A stretch of DNA of 64,000 bases from Indolivaga capnocytophagoides DSM 22835 (lineage in GTDB: Bacteria > Bacteroidota > Bacteroidia > Bacteroidales > Dysgonomonadaceae). The position numbers and the translations under genes were made by a program. Of this stretch, positions 16,748 through 25,206 are shown one piece after another; position 1 is the first letter of the stretch; each line of letters begins with the position of its first letter. Location: NCBI RefSeq assembly GCF_000426485.1, contig NZ_AUFL01000015.1:1-64000 (forward strand). The letters are read 5' to 3'. The notes beneath the pieces were generated by a model, which had not been told where the DNA came from, did no database searches, and was given only the letters and a program-made list of their open reading frames with translations.

Positions 16748-17617
16748 TTACTTAATGCTATCCAAAAGATTTTGAGCTAAACGGCTTGCTCCGATACGGA
16801 ACAATTCATTGTTGCACCATTCGTCTCCTAAAACCTCTTTTACTATTGTATAGTATTTGACTGCATCTTCGGTGGTTGCGATGCCTCCTGAGGCTTTAAA
16901 ACCTACTTTTCGACCGGTTTTATTGTGATATTCCTTGATAGCGTTACACATTACATAGGCTGCTTCGAGAGTTGCACCTTCGTAAACTTTGCCGGTAGAT
17001 GTTTTCAGAAAATCTGCTCCTGAATATAGAGCTAAAACAGATGCTTTCATGATAAGCGATGCACTTTTGAGAGCTCCTGTTTCGAGAATTACTTTCAGGT
17101 GTGCATTACGGCAGGCATGTTTCAATTCGTCTATTTCTTCGCAAGTTTCTTCATAGTTTTCTTCTAGAAATAATCCCAGATTAAGTACGATATCAATTTC
17201 GTCTGCGCCGTTCGCTACAGCCAAAGCTGTTTCAGCTATTTTCACTTCTGAAAAGGTTTGCGAAGTAGGGAATCCCCCAGATACACAAGCTATTTTAACG
17301 TCTTCTGCAGTAAGAGCTTCTTTAACTACTTCCGCAAAATTGGGATAAACACAAATAGCAGCTACATTTTTGATGTCGGGGCGTGAACCTTCAAAATCAT
17401 TCACTTTTTCGGTGAATTTCCATACATCTTCTTTTGTGTCTGTAGTGTTCAGTGTAGTAAGGTCAATACATGTATATAGTTTTTTGTATACATCAAGAGT
17501 ATTGTTTCCAGCCATTTTTTTGCTGATTATCTCTTGTACTTTAGCTGTTATATCTGCGTCTTTCAGGTCTGTTTTGTATTGTTTCAGAGTGTCCTGATAC
17601 TTGTTTATTTCTGCCAT
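16748..17617 (-). CDS. deoC: Deoxyribose-phosphate aldolase
   Basis: Cleaves 2-deoxyribose 5-phosphate to glyceraldehyde 3-phosphate and acetaldehyde in deoxynucleoside catabolism. The 289-residue TIM barrel carries the Schiff-base lysine in DFLKTSTGK and the second lysine in VGFKASGGI. The N-terminal extension of about 35 residues is typical of the longer DeoC type in Bacteroidota. It is the last gene of a tight minus-strand run dtd-mazG-deoC, with only 5 bp to the MazG-like gene. Confidence 0.95.
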   Translation of the reverse strand: MAEINKYQDTLKQYKTDLKDADITAKVQEIISKKMAGNNTLDVYKKLYTCIDLTTLNTTDTKEDVWKFTEKVNDFEGSRPDIKNVAAICVYPNFAEVVKEALTAEDVKIACVSGGFPTSQTFSEVKIAETALAVANGADEIDIVLNLGLFLEENYEETCEEIDELKHACRNAHLKVILETGALKSASLIMKASVLALYSGADFLKTSTGKVYEGATLEAAYVMCNAIKEYHNKTGRKVGFKASGGIATTEDAVKYYTIVKEVLGDEWCNNELFRIGASRLAQNLLDSIK

Positions 17618-17622
17618 AAATA

Positions 17623-17949
17623 TTATTTTAGTTTATCGTTATTCTTATGTCTATTTTTGTCTCTCGATGTTTTCTTCTCCATATTTTTGTTGAAGGCTTC
17701 TGTGAGGTCTACACCCGTCTGGTTAGCCAGGCATATCAGTACCCATAATACATCAGCCATTTCGTCCGCCAGATTTTTATCCAGATCGGATTTTTTGAAG
17801 GATTGGTCGCCATAGGTACGGGCCATTATGCGTGCCAGTTCGCCTACTTCTTCCGTGAGGATGGTCATATTGGTAAGTTCGTTAAAATATCTTACTCCAT
17901 ATGTTTTTATCCATTCGTCTACTTTATTCTGTGCTTCTGATATAGTCAT
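17623..17949 (-). CDS. MazG-like nucleotide pyrophosphohydrolase
   Basis: A 108-residue all-alpha NTP pyrophosphatase, single-domain MazG type. The magnesium motif is present as EEVGELAR followed about 30 residues later by DEMADVLWVL. The N-terminus (AQNKVDEWIKTYG) and the length match the small MazG-like proteins that hydrolyse non-canonical or excess nucleoside triphosphates. The Lys/Asp-rich tail is unusual but short. It sits between dtd and deoC, so the run pairs nucleotide clean-up, deoxyribose catabolism and tRNA proofreading. Confidence 0.9.
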   Translation of the reverse strand: MTISEAQNKVDEWIKTYGVRYFNELTNMTILTEEVGELARIMARTYGDQSFKKSDLDKNLADEMADVLWVLICLANQTGVDLTEAFNKNMEKKTSRDKNRHKNNDKLK

Positions 17950-17964
17950 ATTTCGTATTTTAAG

Positions 17965-18417
17965 CTATTCTCTTTGTTTTGAATCGATCCAAATAGTAAC
18001 TGGTCCGTTATTTATCAAATAAACGCTCATATCGGCTCCAAATTCGCCTGTTTGCACAGGCTTTCCGTGCAGGACTTCCAACTCTTTGCAGAACTGTTCG
18101 TAAAGAGGAATTGCCGTATCGGGTTTCGAGGCTCTTATGTACGATGGTCTGTTGCCTTTTTTGGTAGATGCAAATAATGTGAATTGTGATACAACAAGTA
18201 TTTCTGTTTCTACTTCTTTGGATGAACAATTCATTATCCCGTTTTCATCATCAAATATACGCAGGTTTATTATCTTGTTTGTAAGCCAGCTGATATCCTC
18301 TGAATTGTCGCTGTCTTCTATTCCTAATAAGATAAGTAAACCGCTGTTTATCTTCGATTTTACTTTTTCGTTGATGGTGACTGAGGCTTTTTTTACCCGT
18401 TGGATTAATACTCGCAT
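17965..18417 (-). CDS. dtd: D-aminoacyl-tRNA deacylase
   Basis: Removes D-amino acids (and glycine from tRNA-Ala) mis-charged onto tRNAs. The start at 18417 gives MRVLIQRV, the standard N-terminus; the open frame upstream to 18450 is non-homologous and overlaps the promoter. The 150 residues carry the active-site motif VVSQFTLFA and the Gly-cis-Pro motif as NNGPVTIWID at the C-terminus. It is the first gene of the dtd-mazG-deoC operon. Confidence 0.95.
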   Translation of the reverse strand: MRVLIQRVKKASVTINEKVKSKINSGLLILLGIEDSDNSEDISWLTNKIINLRIFDDENGIMNCSSKEVETEILVVSQFTLFASTKKGNRPSYIRASKPDTAIPLYEQFCKELEVLHGKPVQTGEFGADMSVYLINNGPVTIWIDSKQRE

Positions 18418-18447
18418 TTTATATTCGTATTCATAACAAATTGTAAG

Positions 18448-18478
18448 CAAAGTTAGTCAAAAAAGGTTACTAAATCAA
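18448..18478 (-). promoter_or_regulatory. Promoter of the dtd-mazG-deoC operon
   Basis: On the minus strand TTG (18476-18478), a 20-bp spacer and TAACTTTG (18448-18455) match the Bacteroidota consensus TTTG-N19..21-TAnnTTTG. The box lies about 30 bp before the dtd start. Confidence 0.65.
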
Positions 18479-18911
18479 TGAACAGCGACCAGTTAACATG
18501 TTATAGTGATCAAAAAAATATTGTATTGTTTTTCAGTGTTTTAAATTTGAAAAGGTAACAAAAGTAACATCCTTTATGTCCATTCTTCGGATGGATATCT
18601 GATCTTACTATTACACCTATGTGCCCTGAAGAGGATTCTGTTGCGATCTGAGTTATTTTATAAAAAAGGTAACAAAAGTGACAACTTAATTACATGTTTT
18701 CTAATGATATCTTTTTCCTGTTTTCTCCAGATATTTAAAGAGCTCTTTTTACTCAAGGATGTTTTATGACCTTTTCTGTATAGATAAATTATTAGAAATA
18801 TAAAAGGGTAGTGAAAATAGGAGGGACGTATTGTATACGGAATTTTTCGGGTGAATCTCATTTACCCGAAGCAAAATGATTATTGAGTAAGCCATTATCT
18901 GTTTATACTCA
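18479..18911. other. Gene-free spacer with two copies of a GGTAACAAAAGTRAC motif
   Basis: No credible gene. An open frame at 18658-18861 (minus) encodes a basic low-complexity peptide and looks random. The motif AAAGGTAACAAAAGTAAC occurs at 18550-18570 and, with one change, at 18662-18682. Related copies are at 581-600 (reverse) and 35103-35122. Confidence 0.5.
18550..18570 (+). repeat. GGTAACAAAAGTAAC motif copy
   Basis: AAAAGGTAACAAAAGTAACA. Related copies lie at 18662-18682, 35103-35122 and, on the minus strand, 581-600. All are in gene-free spacers. Confidence 0.45.
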
Positions 18912-18921
18912 GGATACCAAA

Positions 18922-18953
18922 AACGGATAGCCTTAATTCAAAGACTATCCGTT
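18922..18953 (-). terminator. Terminator of the HdeD-like gene
   Basis: AACGGATAG (18922-18930) pairs with CTATCCGTT (18945-18953), with A/T runs on both sides. It lies 28 bp beyond the stop of the HdeD-like gene on the minus strand. Confidence 0.8.
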
Positions 18954-18980
18954 TTTTATTTTTTAGTTAGCTATGAGATC

Positions 18981-19562
18981 TTAATCTTCGTCTTTAGGTA
19001 AATATTTATCTAAAGATTTTAATCTGACAGCCAAGTATATTCTGAAAATACCGTAACAGAAAAATCCGAGAGACAAAATATAGACTGTAAATAAAGCTGC
19101 TACTTCCGGTCTGAATAAGAGTAGGAGAGAGGCCAGTACTCCCAGAATTGACAAAGCCAGCAGCCAACCCCAGCCGCTTCCTTTGATCGACTGTAAATCG
19201 AGTGACATACCAACGCTCCATATGGATTGTAACAATAGCCAAAAAGCAATTAAATAAGATAAAATAAGCGGAGCTAAGAGTGGATTAGATAGTAAAACAA
19301 TAGCAAAAATGAAATCGATGATTCCCATTGCTAATATCCATCCCCAGTTTTTGAGAACTGCTCTGTTAGAGATGGCAAATGCTATCTCGGAGATTCCTCC
19401 GACAAAAAATGAGATTACAAAGAAAAGACTTAGGGTTGCAAATGTTGCTATTGGTGTGAAGGGACATACCAAACCCAATACTACTGCGATGATACCTACA
19501 ATAAGAGATACCCACCAATTTTTTACGTTACTACGGAACGATGAGAGTAAATGTTTATCCAT
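18981..19562 (-). CDS. HdeD-family (DUF308) membrane protein
   Basis: A 193-residue inner-membrane protein with about six hydrophobic helices, starting with WWVSLIVGIIAVVLGLVCPF and built of three similar two-helix units, the usual DUF308 pattern. In E. coli, HdeD contributes to acid resistance at high cell density; whether that holds here is unknown. The C-terminal tail is short and charged (LKSLDKYLPKDED). It is flanked by its own terminator and separated by about 100 bp from uvrC. Confidence 0.85.
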   Translation of the reverse strand: MDKHLLSSFRSNVKNWWVSLIVGIIAVVLGLVCPFTPIATFATLSLFFVISFFVGGISEIAFAISNRAVLKNWGWILAMGIIDFIFAIVLLSNPLLAPLILSYLIAFWLLLQSIWSVGMSLDLQSIKGSGWGWLLALSILGVLASLLLLFRPEVAALFTVYILSLGFFCYGIFRIYLAVRLKSLDKYLPKDED

Positions 19563-19658
19563 GACTGTGTTTAATTTGAGTTTATTCTAATAATTAAAAC
19601 AATCGAGGGACACTTTTAGTTTAGCGTTTCAGTCCTATTTTGCCTTTGGTTTATAGTA

Positions 19659-21479
19659 TTATTCCTTTTTAGCCTCATTTTGAGCCTTTTGGAAGTATTG
19701 GGAGAGTAGTTTCGCTTTATGTGATCCTACAATGCTCTCTATTTCAGATATTTCTGATTCTTTCAGCCTTTTTATGCTTTTGAAATGTTTCAAAAGAGCC
19801 TTTTTGGTTTCTTCGCCGATACCTTTTATGCTGTCTAATTCTGATACAACCTGACTTTTACTCCTCCGGTTTCTATGGAAGGTGATTCCAAACCGGTGAG
19901 CTTCGTCACGCAGATGTTGAATAACCCTCAGAGATTCTGAATTTTTGTCGAGGTAGAGTGGGATAGAGTCTTCAGGATAATATATTTCTTCCAGTCTTTT
20001 GGCTATGCCTACTATAGCTACTTTTCCGTAAATACCGAGACTTCTGAGCGATTCGCAAGCGGCATTAAGCTGACCTTTACCTCCATCTATTATGATGAGC
20101 TGGGGCAGGGTTTCTCCTTCTTCCAAGAGCCTGTGGTATCGTCTGTATACAACCTCCTTCATGGTGGAGAAGTCATCGGGTCCTACTACTGTTTTCACAA
20201 TAAAGTGGCGGTAATCTTTCTTTGATGGTTTTCCCATTTTGAAGACTACACAAGCTGATACCGGATTTGTTCCCTGAATATTCGAGTTATCGAAGCATTC
20301 GATATGTACAGGAAGTTCTTTTAGATGTAGATCGTTCTGGATGGTTTTGACGATCCGCATAGTACGTTGTTCAGGATTTAGGCTTTCTGCTCTTTTCAGT
20401 TTATCTATTTTATACTGTCTTACATTCTGGATAGATAGTTTGAGCAGTTTCATTTTGTCTCCCCGCTGTGGAATGGTAAATTCTGTTCCCTGCAAAGTAA
20501 GATCGGGTATAAAGGGTACAACTATTTCTTTGGATAGATTAATAAACCTGTTTTTGATTTCCATAATACCCAGACCCAGCAGCTCTTCTTTCGGTTCGTC
20601 GAGTTTCTTTTTGTATTCGAAAGTATATGCTCTTATTACAGCTCCATTATGTACGCTCAGGTAGTTTATATATGCCGAGTTTTCGTCTTCGTCATATCCG
20701 AAAATATCGATGTTGTACATGATACTTGATACGACAGTCGATTTTTGTTTGAAGTTTTCAATCAGGATATATTTTTCTTTGATTCTCTGTGCTTCTTCAA
20801 ATTTAAATTCTTCGGCACATTTTTGCATATCGTCATATAGTTTCTTGCTGACAATATTAATATCACCTTTCAGTATTTGACGTATGCTTTCTATATTCTG
20901 GTTATATTCTTCCAAAGGCTGTAATCCTTCGCAAGGTCCTTTACATCGTTTGATATGATATTCGAGGCAAACTTTGTATTTGCCTTCTTTTATCTTTTCA
21001 GGATTAAGATTTAATGTACAGGTACGGATAGGGTAGAGCTTGTGCATGATCTCGAGCAGTGCTTTTATGCTTAATACACTCGGATAAGGGCCGAAGTATT
21101 GAGATCCGTCTTTTATGATATTTCTTGTCTGATACACACGGGGGAAAAATTCGTTGCGGATTACGATAGAAGCATATGTTTTATCATCCTTCAGTAATAC
21201 ATTGTATCTGGGCTGATATTCTTTGATAAGATTATTTTCGAGCAGCAGAGTGTCTTCTTCCGTATCTACAACGATGTATTTTATATCGCATATTTTACTA
21301 ACGAGTATTCTTGTTTTCGGACTATCATGATGTGTTTTTGTAAAATACTGCGATACTCTTTTCTTTAGATTTTTAGCTTTGCCTACATATATGATAGTCC
21401 CTTTGTTATCATAATATTGATAACATCCGGGTTTTTCAGGTATATTTTGAATAATATTTTTGAGATACTCGTTATTCAT
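19659..21479 (-). CDS. uvrC: Excinuclease ABC subunit C
   Basis: The nuclease subunit that makes both incisions in nucleotide excision repair with UvrA and UvrB. The 606 residues contain the GIY-YIG nuclease domain at the N-terminus (GCYQYYDNKGTIIYVGKAKN), a UVR motif that binds UvrB (CAEEFKFEEAQRIKEKYI, about 215), the RNase H-like endonuclease domain in the C-terminal half (IECFDNSNIQGTNPVSACVV; IIDGGKGQLNAA), and a helix-hairpin-helix pair (LDSIKGIGEETKKALLKHF). It is probably co-transcribed with mnmG and apt. Confidence 0.97.
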   Translation of the reverse strand: MNNEYLKNIIQNIPEKPGCYQYYDNKGTIIYVGKAKNLKKRVSQYFTKTHHDSPKTRILVSKICDIKYIVVDTEEDTLLLENNLIKEYQPRYNVLLKDDKTYASIVIRNEFFPRVYQTRNIIKDGSQYFGPYPSVLSIKALLEIMHKLYPIRTCTLNLNPEKIKEGKYKVCLEYHIKRCKGPCEGLQPLEEYNQNIESIRQILKGDINIVSKKLYDDMQKCAEEFKFEEAQRIKEKYILIENFKQKSTVVSSIMYNIDIFGYDEDENSAYINYLSVHNGAVIRAYTFEYKKKLDEPKEELLGLGIMEIKNRFINLSKEIVVPFIPDLTLQGTEFTIPQRGDKMKLLKLSIQNVRQYKIDKLKRAESLNPEQRTMRIVKTIQNDLHLKELPVHIECFDNSNIQGTNPVSACVVFKMGKPSKKDYRHFIVKTVVGPDDFSTMKEVVYRRYHRLLEEGETLPQLIIIDGGKGQLNAACESLRSLGIYGKVAIVGIAKRLEEIYYPEDSIPLYLDKNSESLRVIQHLRDEAHRFGITFHRNRRSKSQVVSELDSIKGIGEETKKALLKHFKSIKRLKESEISEIESIVGSHKAKLLSQYFQKAQNEAKKE

Positions 21480-21531
21480 GGCAAAAACTACTTATATGTT
21501 CAGATTGAAATCTCTGTAAAAGATCCAGCCT

Positions 21532-22071
21532 TTAAATATCGTATTTCAGTAAAGTTTCCACTTCTACATCTTTTGGAAACATATTACGCCCTTTCAGCAA
21601 TTCAAGTTCTATTATGAAATTGATATAGATTTTCTTTACACCCATCCTTTTTATCAGTTTATATGCAGCAAGCATTGTTCCGCCTGTAGCAAGTAGGTCA
21701 TCGTGTATTAGTACTACATCATCGGGTTCTAAAGAATCTTTATGTATTTGTATGGTATCAAAACCGTATTCTTTCTCGTAGCTTTCTTCTATTGTTTCGG
21801 CAGGAAGTTTTCCTGGTTTTCTGATTGGTATAAATCCGGCATCTAGGTTTAGAGCAAGAATAGGGCCCATGATAAAACCTCTAGATTCTATCCCTACAAC
21901 TTTTGTTATTCCTTTGTCTTTATACGATGAAGTTAAAACCTCTGAAAGGTCTTTCAGATTTTCTGGAGATTGGAATAGTGTAGTTACATCTTTGAACTGT
22001 ATTCCTTCGATAGGAAAGTCTGGAATGTTTCGAACAGATTGTTTTAAACGTTCAATTTTTTCTTTTGACAT
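21532..22071 (-). CDS. apt: Adenine phosphoribosyltransferase
   Basis: Salvages adenine to AMP using PRPP. The 179-residue type I phosphoribosyltransferase has the PRPP loop VLIHDDLLATGGTMLAA, the N-terminal FPIEGIQFKDVTTLF motif, and IESRGFIMGPILAL. The length is standard. It lies 52 bp upstream of uvrC on the same strand and just downstream of mnmG. The mnmG-apt spacer holds two parS-like sites. Confidence 0.96.
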   Translation of the reverse strand: MSKEKIERLKQSVRNIPDFPIEGIQFKDVTTLFQSPENLKDLSEVLTSSYKDKGITKVVGIESRGFIMGPILALNLDAGFIPIRKPGKLPAETIEESYEKEYGFDTIQIHKDSLEPDDVVLIHDDLLATGGTMLAAYKLIKRMGVKKIYINFIIELELLKGRNMFPKDVEVETLLKYDI

Positions 22072-22119
22072 TTTCTGTAAATTGCTTTATTTGAATATTT
22101 TGTATTTTTTAATTTTGTA

Positions 22120-22135
22120 TGTTCCACGTGAAACG
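22120..22135. promoter_or_regulatory. parS-like centromere site 1
   Basis: TGTTCCACGTGAAACG differs only in the last base from the classic ParB-binding site TGTTNCACGTGAAACA. It lies in the 95-bp spacer between mnmG and apt. Confidence 0.75.
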
Positions 22136-22142
22136 TATTTTG

Positions 22143-22158
22143 TGTTCCACGTGAAACG
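22143..22158. promoter_or_regulatory. parS-like centromere site 2
   Basis: An identical second copy, TGTTCCACGTGAAACG, starts 23 bp after the first in the same orientation. Two such 16-mers this close in AT-rich DNA are very unlikely by chance. Confidence 0.75.
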
Positions 22159-22166
22159 GATGGGGT

Positions 22167-24041
22167 TTATCTTCCAAGAAGGACGAGCAGGATCGAAATA
22201 TCATTCGGTGAAACACCGGGAATTCTACTTGCGTGTCCGATAGTTTCCGGATTTATTTTGGCGAGCTTTTGGCGAGCCTCTGTCGATAAAGAAAGAATTG
22301 TTTCGTAATCGAATTTGTCTTTTATTGTGATGTTCTCAAGACGGCTTATTTTTTCTGCGATCAACTGTTCACGTTTGATATAGCCATCGTATTTGATTTT
22401 GATTTCACATGCTTCGATTATTTCTTCTTTCCTGTTTGGTATCTTGTCTATTTCTGTACGTAGGGCAGAAATAGAGTCTAATATATTGTTGATGTTTATC
22501 TGAGGACGTGTAATCAGATCCTTTAATTTTACCCCTTGTTTCAATGGGCTTGTTCCAAGTTTTTCGAGAGTAGGGTTGATATATTCGGGTTTTAGCGAAT
22601 AGTTTGATGTGAAATCAATAATGCGGTTTACTTCTTCTTTTTTCTGATTTAGTAGATCTACACGTTCTCTTTTTGCAAGACCTATATTATATCCCGATTC
22701 TGTTAAGCGTACATCTGCATCATCTTGACGTAGGAGTATTCTGTATTCCGCACGTGAAGTAAACATGCGGTATGGTTCGTCTACTCCTTTTGTTACAAGG
22801 TCGTCGATCAATACACCAATATATGCTTCGTCTCGTCTGAGTGTAAATTCTCCGTCTCCGTGAGCTTTTATATGTGCATTTATTCCCGCGATTAGCCCTT
22901 GTCCTCCTGCTTCTTCATAACCTGTGGTTCCATTGATTTGTCCAGCGAAGAAAAGATTGTTTATTTTCTTTGTTTCCAACGAATGTTTCAACTGCGTGGG
23001 ATCGAAGAAATCGTATTCAATAGCATACCCAGGTCTGTATATATGTATATTGCGGAATGCCGGTATTTTTTGTAATGCTTCTATCTGCACCTGAAGGGGC
23101 AGGGAAGACGAAAATCCATTCAAATAATACTCCTGAGTATTTTCACCTTCGGGTTCTAAAAACAACTGATGAGATGTTTTTTCTGCAAAAGTGACTATTT
23201 TGGTTTCTATACTTGGGCAGTATCTAGGTCCGATACTTTGTATTTGTCCGTTGTAAAGGGGAGATTCGGGTAAGCCTTTTCTTAGTTCCTGATGTACATC
23301 CTCATTGGTGTTGCATATCCAGCAGCTAAGCTGTTTTAGTGTTCTCGGTTTGAAATCCAGATAGGAGAACTTATGGAAATCATCTTCTCCCTTTTGTTCT
23401 TCCATTAATGAAAAATCGACGCTTCTTCCGTCAATTCTGGCAGGAGTTCCTGTTTTCATACGGTCTGTAGTAAAACCCATTTCGCGTAATTGCTCGGTAA
23501 TACCCGATGATGCAGGTTCTGCAACACGTCCTCCTGTGATCTGAGTGGCTCCTATGTGCATCAATCCATTCAGAAAAGTTCCGTTTGTAAGAACTACCGA
23601 TTGTGCAGTAAAAGTTACCCCCATGCGGGTTTTTACTCCTTTTACTGTCTTATTTTCTATTATGAGAGAAGTTACTGCGTCTTGCCAGATGAAAAGATTT
23701 TGAGTGTTTTCTACTATTTCTCTCCATTTCGCAATGAATTGTACTCTGTCGCTCTGAGCTCTCGGGCTCCACATTGCAGGCCCTTTCGACCGATTAAGCA
23801 TACGGAATTGTATAGCGGTTGTATCGGTTACAATCCCCATTTGACCACCTAAAGCATCTATCTCACGGACAATTTGCCCTTTGGCTATACCTCCTACAGC
23901 CGGATTGCAGCTCATTTGTGCAATCTTATTCATATCCATTGTAATAAGAAGGGTTTTAGAACCCATGTTGGCTGCGGCTGCAGCTGCCTCACATCCTGCA
24001 TGTCCGGCACCAACAACTATTACGTCGTATTTAAAGTTCAT
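22167..24041 (-). CDS. mnmG: tRNA uridine-5-carboxymethylaminomethyl modification enzyme MnmG
   Basis: With MnmE it installs the cmnm5 group on wobble uridine 34 of several tRNAs. The 624 residues begin with the FAD-binding VVGAGHAGCEAAAAAANMG motif, followed by MSCNPAVGGIAKGQIVREID and the family signature GTFLNGLMHIG. The active-site cysteine region appears as CPSIETKI. The second signature, AGQINGTTGYEEAGGQGL, lies near residue 370. The C-terminal helical domain that contacts MnmE and tRNA is complete, ending in the ARIPGVSPNDISIL-like segment. Its position next to parS-like sites resembles the origin-proximal gidA of many bacteria. Confidence 0.97.
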   Translation of the reverse strand: MNFKYDVIVVGAGHAGCEAAAAAANMGSKTLLITMDMNKIAQMSCNPAVGGIAKGQIVREIDALGGQMGIVTDTTAIQFRMLNRSKGPAMWSPRAQSDRVQFIAKWREIVENTQNLFIWQDAVTSLIIENKTVKGVKTRMGVTFTAQSVVLTNGTFLNGLMHIGATQITGGRVAEPASSGITEQLREMGFTTDRMKTGTPARIDGRSVDFSLMEEQKGEDDFHKFSYLDFKPRTLKQLSCWICNTNEDVHQELRKGLPESPLYNGQIQSIGPRYCPSIETKIVTFAEKTSHQLFLEPEGENTQEYYLNGFSSSLPLQVQIEALQKIPAFRNIHIYRPGYAIEYDFFDPTQLKHSLETKKINNLFFAGQINGTTGYEEAGGQGLIAGINAHIKAHGDGEFTLRRDEAYIGVLIDDLVTKGVDEPYRMFTSRAEYRILLRQDDADVRLTESGYNIGLAKRERVDLLNQKKEEVNRIIDFTSNYSLKPEYINPTLEKLGTSPLKQGVKLKDLITRPQININNILDSISALRTEIDKIPNRKEEIIEACEIKIKYDGYIKREQLIAEKISRLENITIKDKFDYETILSLSTEARQKLAKINPETIGHASRIPGVSPNDISILLVLLGR

Positions 24042-24471
24042 TTTTTATAATAATAGCTATAATTATACTACAAAGTTAGTATTTTTCGAACACTTAAATG
24101 TGGGTATTTCTTGCTGTGATAATATTTAACTCTCTTGTTATACTGCTTTAATATGCGTTTTTTAGTGTTTTTATCGGGTATTTTTACTGTTTGTTTAGGC
24201 TTATTTATTTAGAAAAAATAGGTGTTTTTTACTTCTCTTTTATCTTTAAGATCACAAACCTGTTTATTGCCTTGTCGAGCATAAAAGTTGAACTTTGTTA
24301 TAATTTGAAAATATAATATTAAATTAAGTTCTCAAACCTATTTATGACTTTAGTAAGTATATATTACCCAACAGTCTGTTATAAACTAGAAATATTTCAT
24401 TAAATACTTTCCGTTACTTAATTTCAGGCTGTATTCTTTTTATCGCTTATGCCTTTTCAAAATTGAATATT
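24042..24471. other. Gene-free spacer between divergent mnmG and cutC
   Basis: 430 bp with no credible gene. A TAACTTTG box on the minus strand (24071-24078) is a weak mnmG promoter candidate without a -33 TTG. The right half (about 24325-24425) holds a copy of the interspersed intergenic repeat. Confidence 0.5.
24325..24425 (-). repeat. Intergenic repeat copy
   Basis: Read on the minus strand it runs TAAGTAACGGAAAGTATTTA, then an AGTTTATAACAGACTGTTG core, a TATACTTAC segment, and a degenerate hairpin AGGTTTGAGAACTT. The same order of parts occurs near 34200-34310 and 45235-45305. Confidence 0.6.
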
Positions 24472-25206
24472 ATGATAAATATTGAAGTTTGTGTTGATTC
24501 TATTCGTTCGGCTAAAATTGCCGAATCTGCCGGAGTTTCCAGAATAGAACTGTGTACTGGTCTTTCTGTAGGTGGTATTACACCCTATTATTCGTTGATA
24601 GAGGAGAGTCTGTCCGTTTTGCATATTCCTGTTCATGTTTTGATACGTCCTCGTGGTGGTGATTTCTTGTATGATGATACAGATTTTTGTCTGATAAAAA
24701 GGGATATTGAGTTCTGCGGTAAGTCCGGATGTCATGGTGTTGTGATTGGAATTCTTACAGCTGATGGGGAAGTTGATATTGACAGATGTGCAGAACTTAT
24801 ATCTCTTGCTCGTGAATATGATCTATCGGTTACTTTTCATCGGGCTTTTGACTGTTGCTGTAATCTGCAAAAAGCTTTGGAGGATGTTATCGGCTTAGGT
24901 TGTGATAGAATACTTACATCGGGTGGATGTTCTACTGCTTATCAGGGAATGGAAAATATAAAACAGCTGGTTTTGCTGTCGGATGAGCGCATAAAGATTA
25001 TGGCGGGGGCAGGAATTACGTCTAATAATATCGAAAAATTGATAAGAAAGACGGGTATAAAAGAAATTCATGGAACTTTTTCTTCTCCTGTAGAGAGTAA
25101 TATGAAGTATAAGGTTCAGAGCCTTTTTTCCGATCAGGATTATATTCAATACTTTTCTGATGAAAATATTCTGAAAGAGGTTGTGAAAATTTCATCTTAT
25201 TTTTAG
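24472..25206 (+). CDS. cutC: CutC family copper homeostasis protein
   Basis: A TIM-barrel protein of 244 residues. The start at 24472 gives the family N-terminus INIEVCVDSIRSAKIAESAG; an in-frame TTG three codons upstream is unnecessary. Family motifs are SRIELCTGLSVGGITPYYSL, IRPRGGDFLYDD, FHRAFDCC, and RILTSGGCSTAYQGM followed by IMAGAGITSNNI. CutC was linked to copper tolerance in E. coli, but the biochemical function is not established. It is transcribed alone. Confidence 0.93.
   Translation: MINIEVCVDSIRSAKIAESAGVSRIELCTGLSVGGITPYYSLIEESLSVLHIPVHVLIRPRGGDFLYDDTDFCLIKRDIEFCGKSGCHGVVIGILTADGEVDIDRCAELISLAREYDLSVTFHRAFDCCCNLQKALEDVIGLGCDRILTSGGCSTAYQGMENIKQLVLLSDERIKIMAGAGITSNNIEKLIRKTGIKEIHGTFSSPVESNMKYKVQSLFSDQDYIQYFSDENILKEVVKISSYF

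Noticed and set aside
18658-18861. Minus-strand ORF of 67 codons in the spacer between dtd and the HdeD-like gene
   Set aside because: Basic, low-complexity translation with no domain, no promoter-like sequence and no conserved-looking start; it also overlaps a repeated spacer motif.
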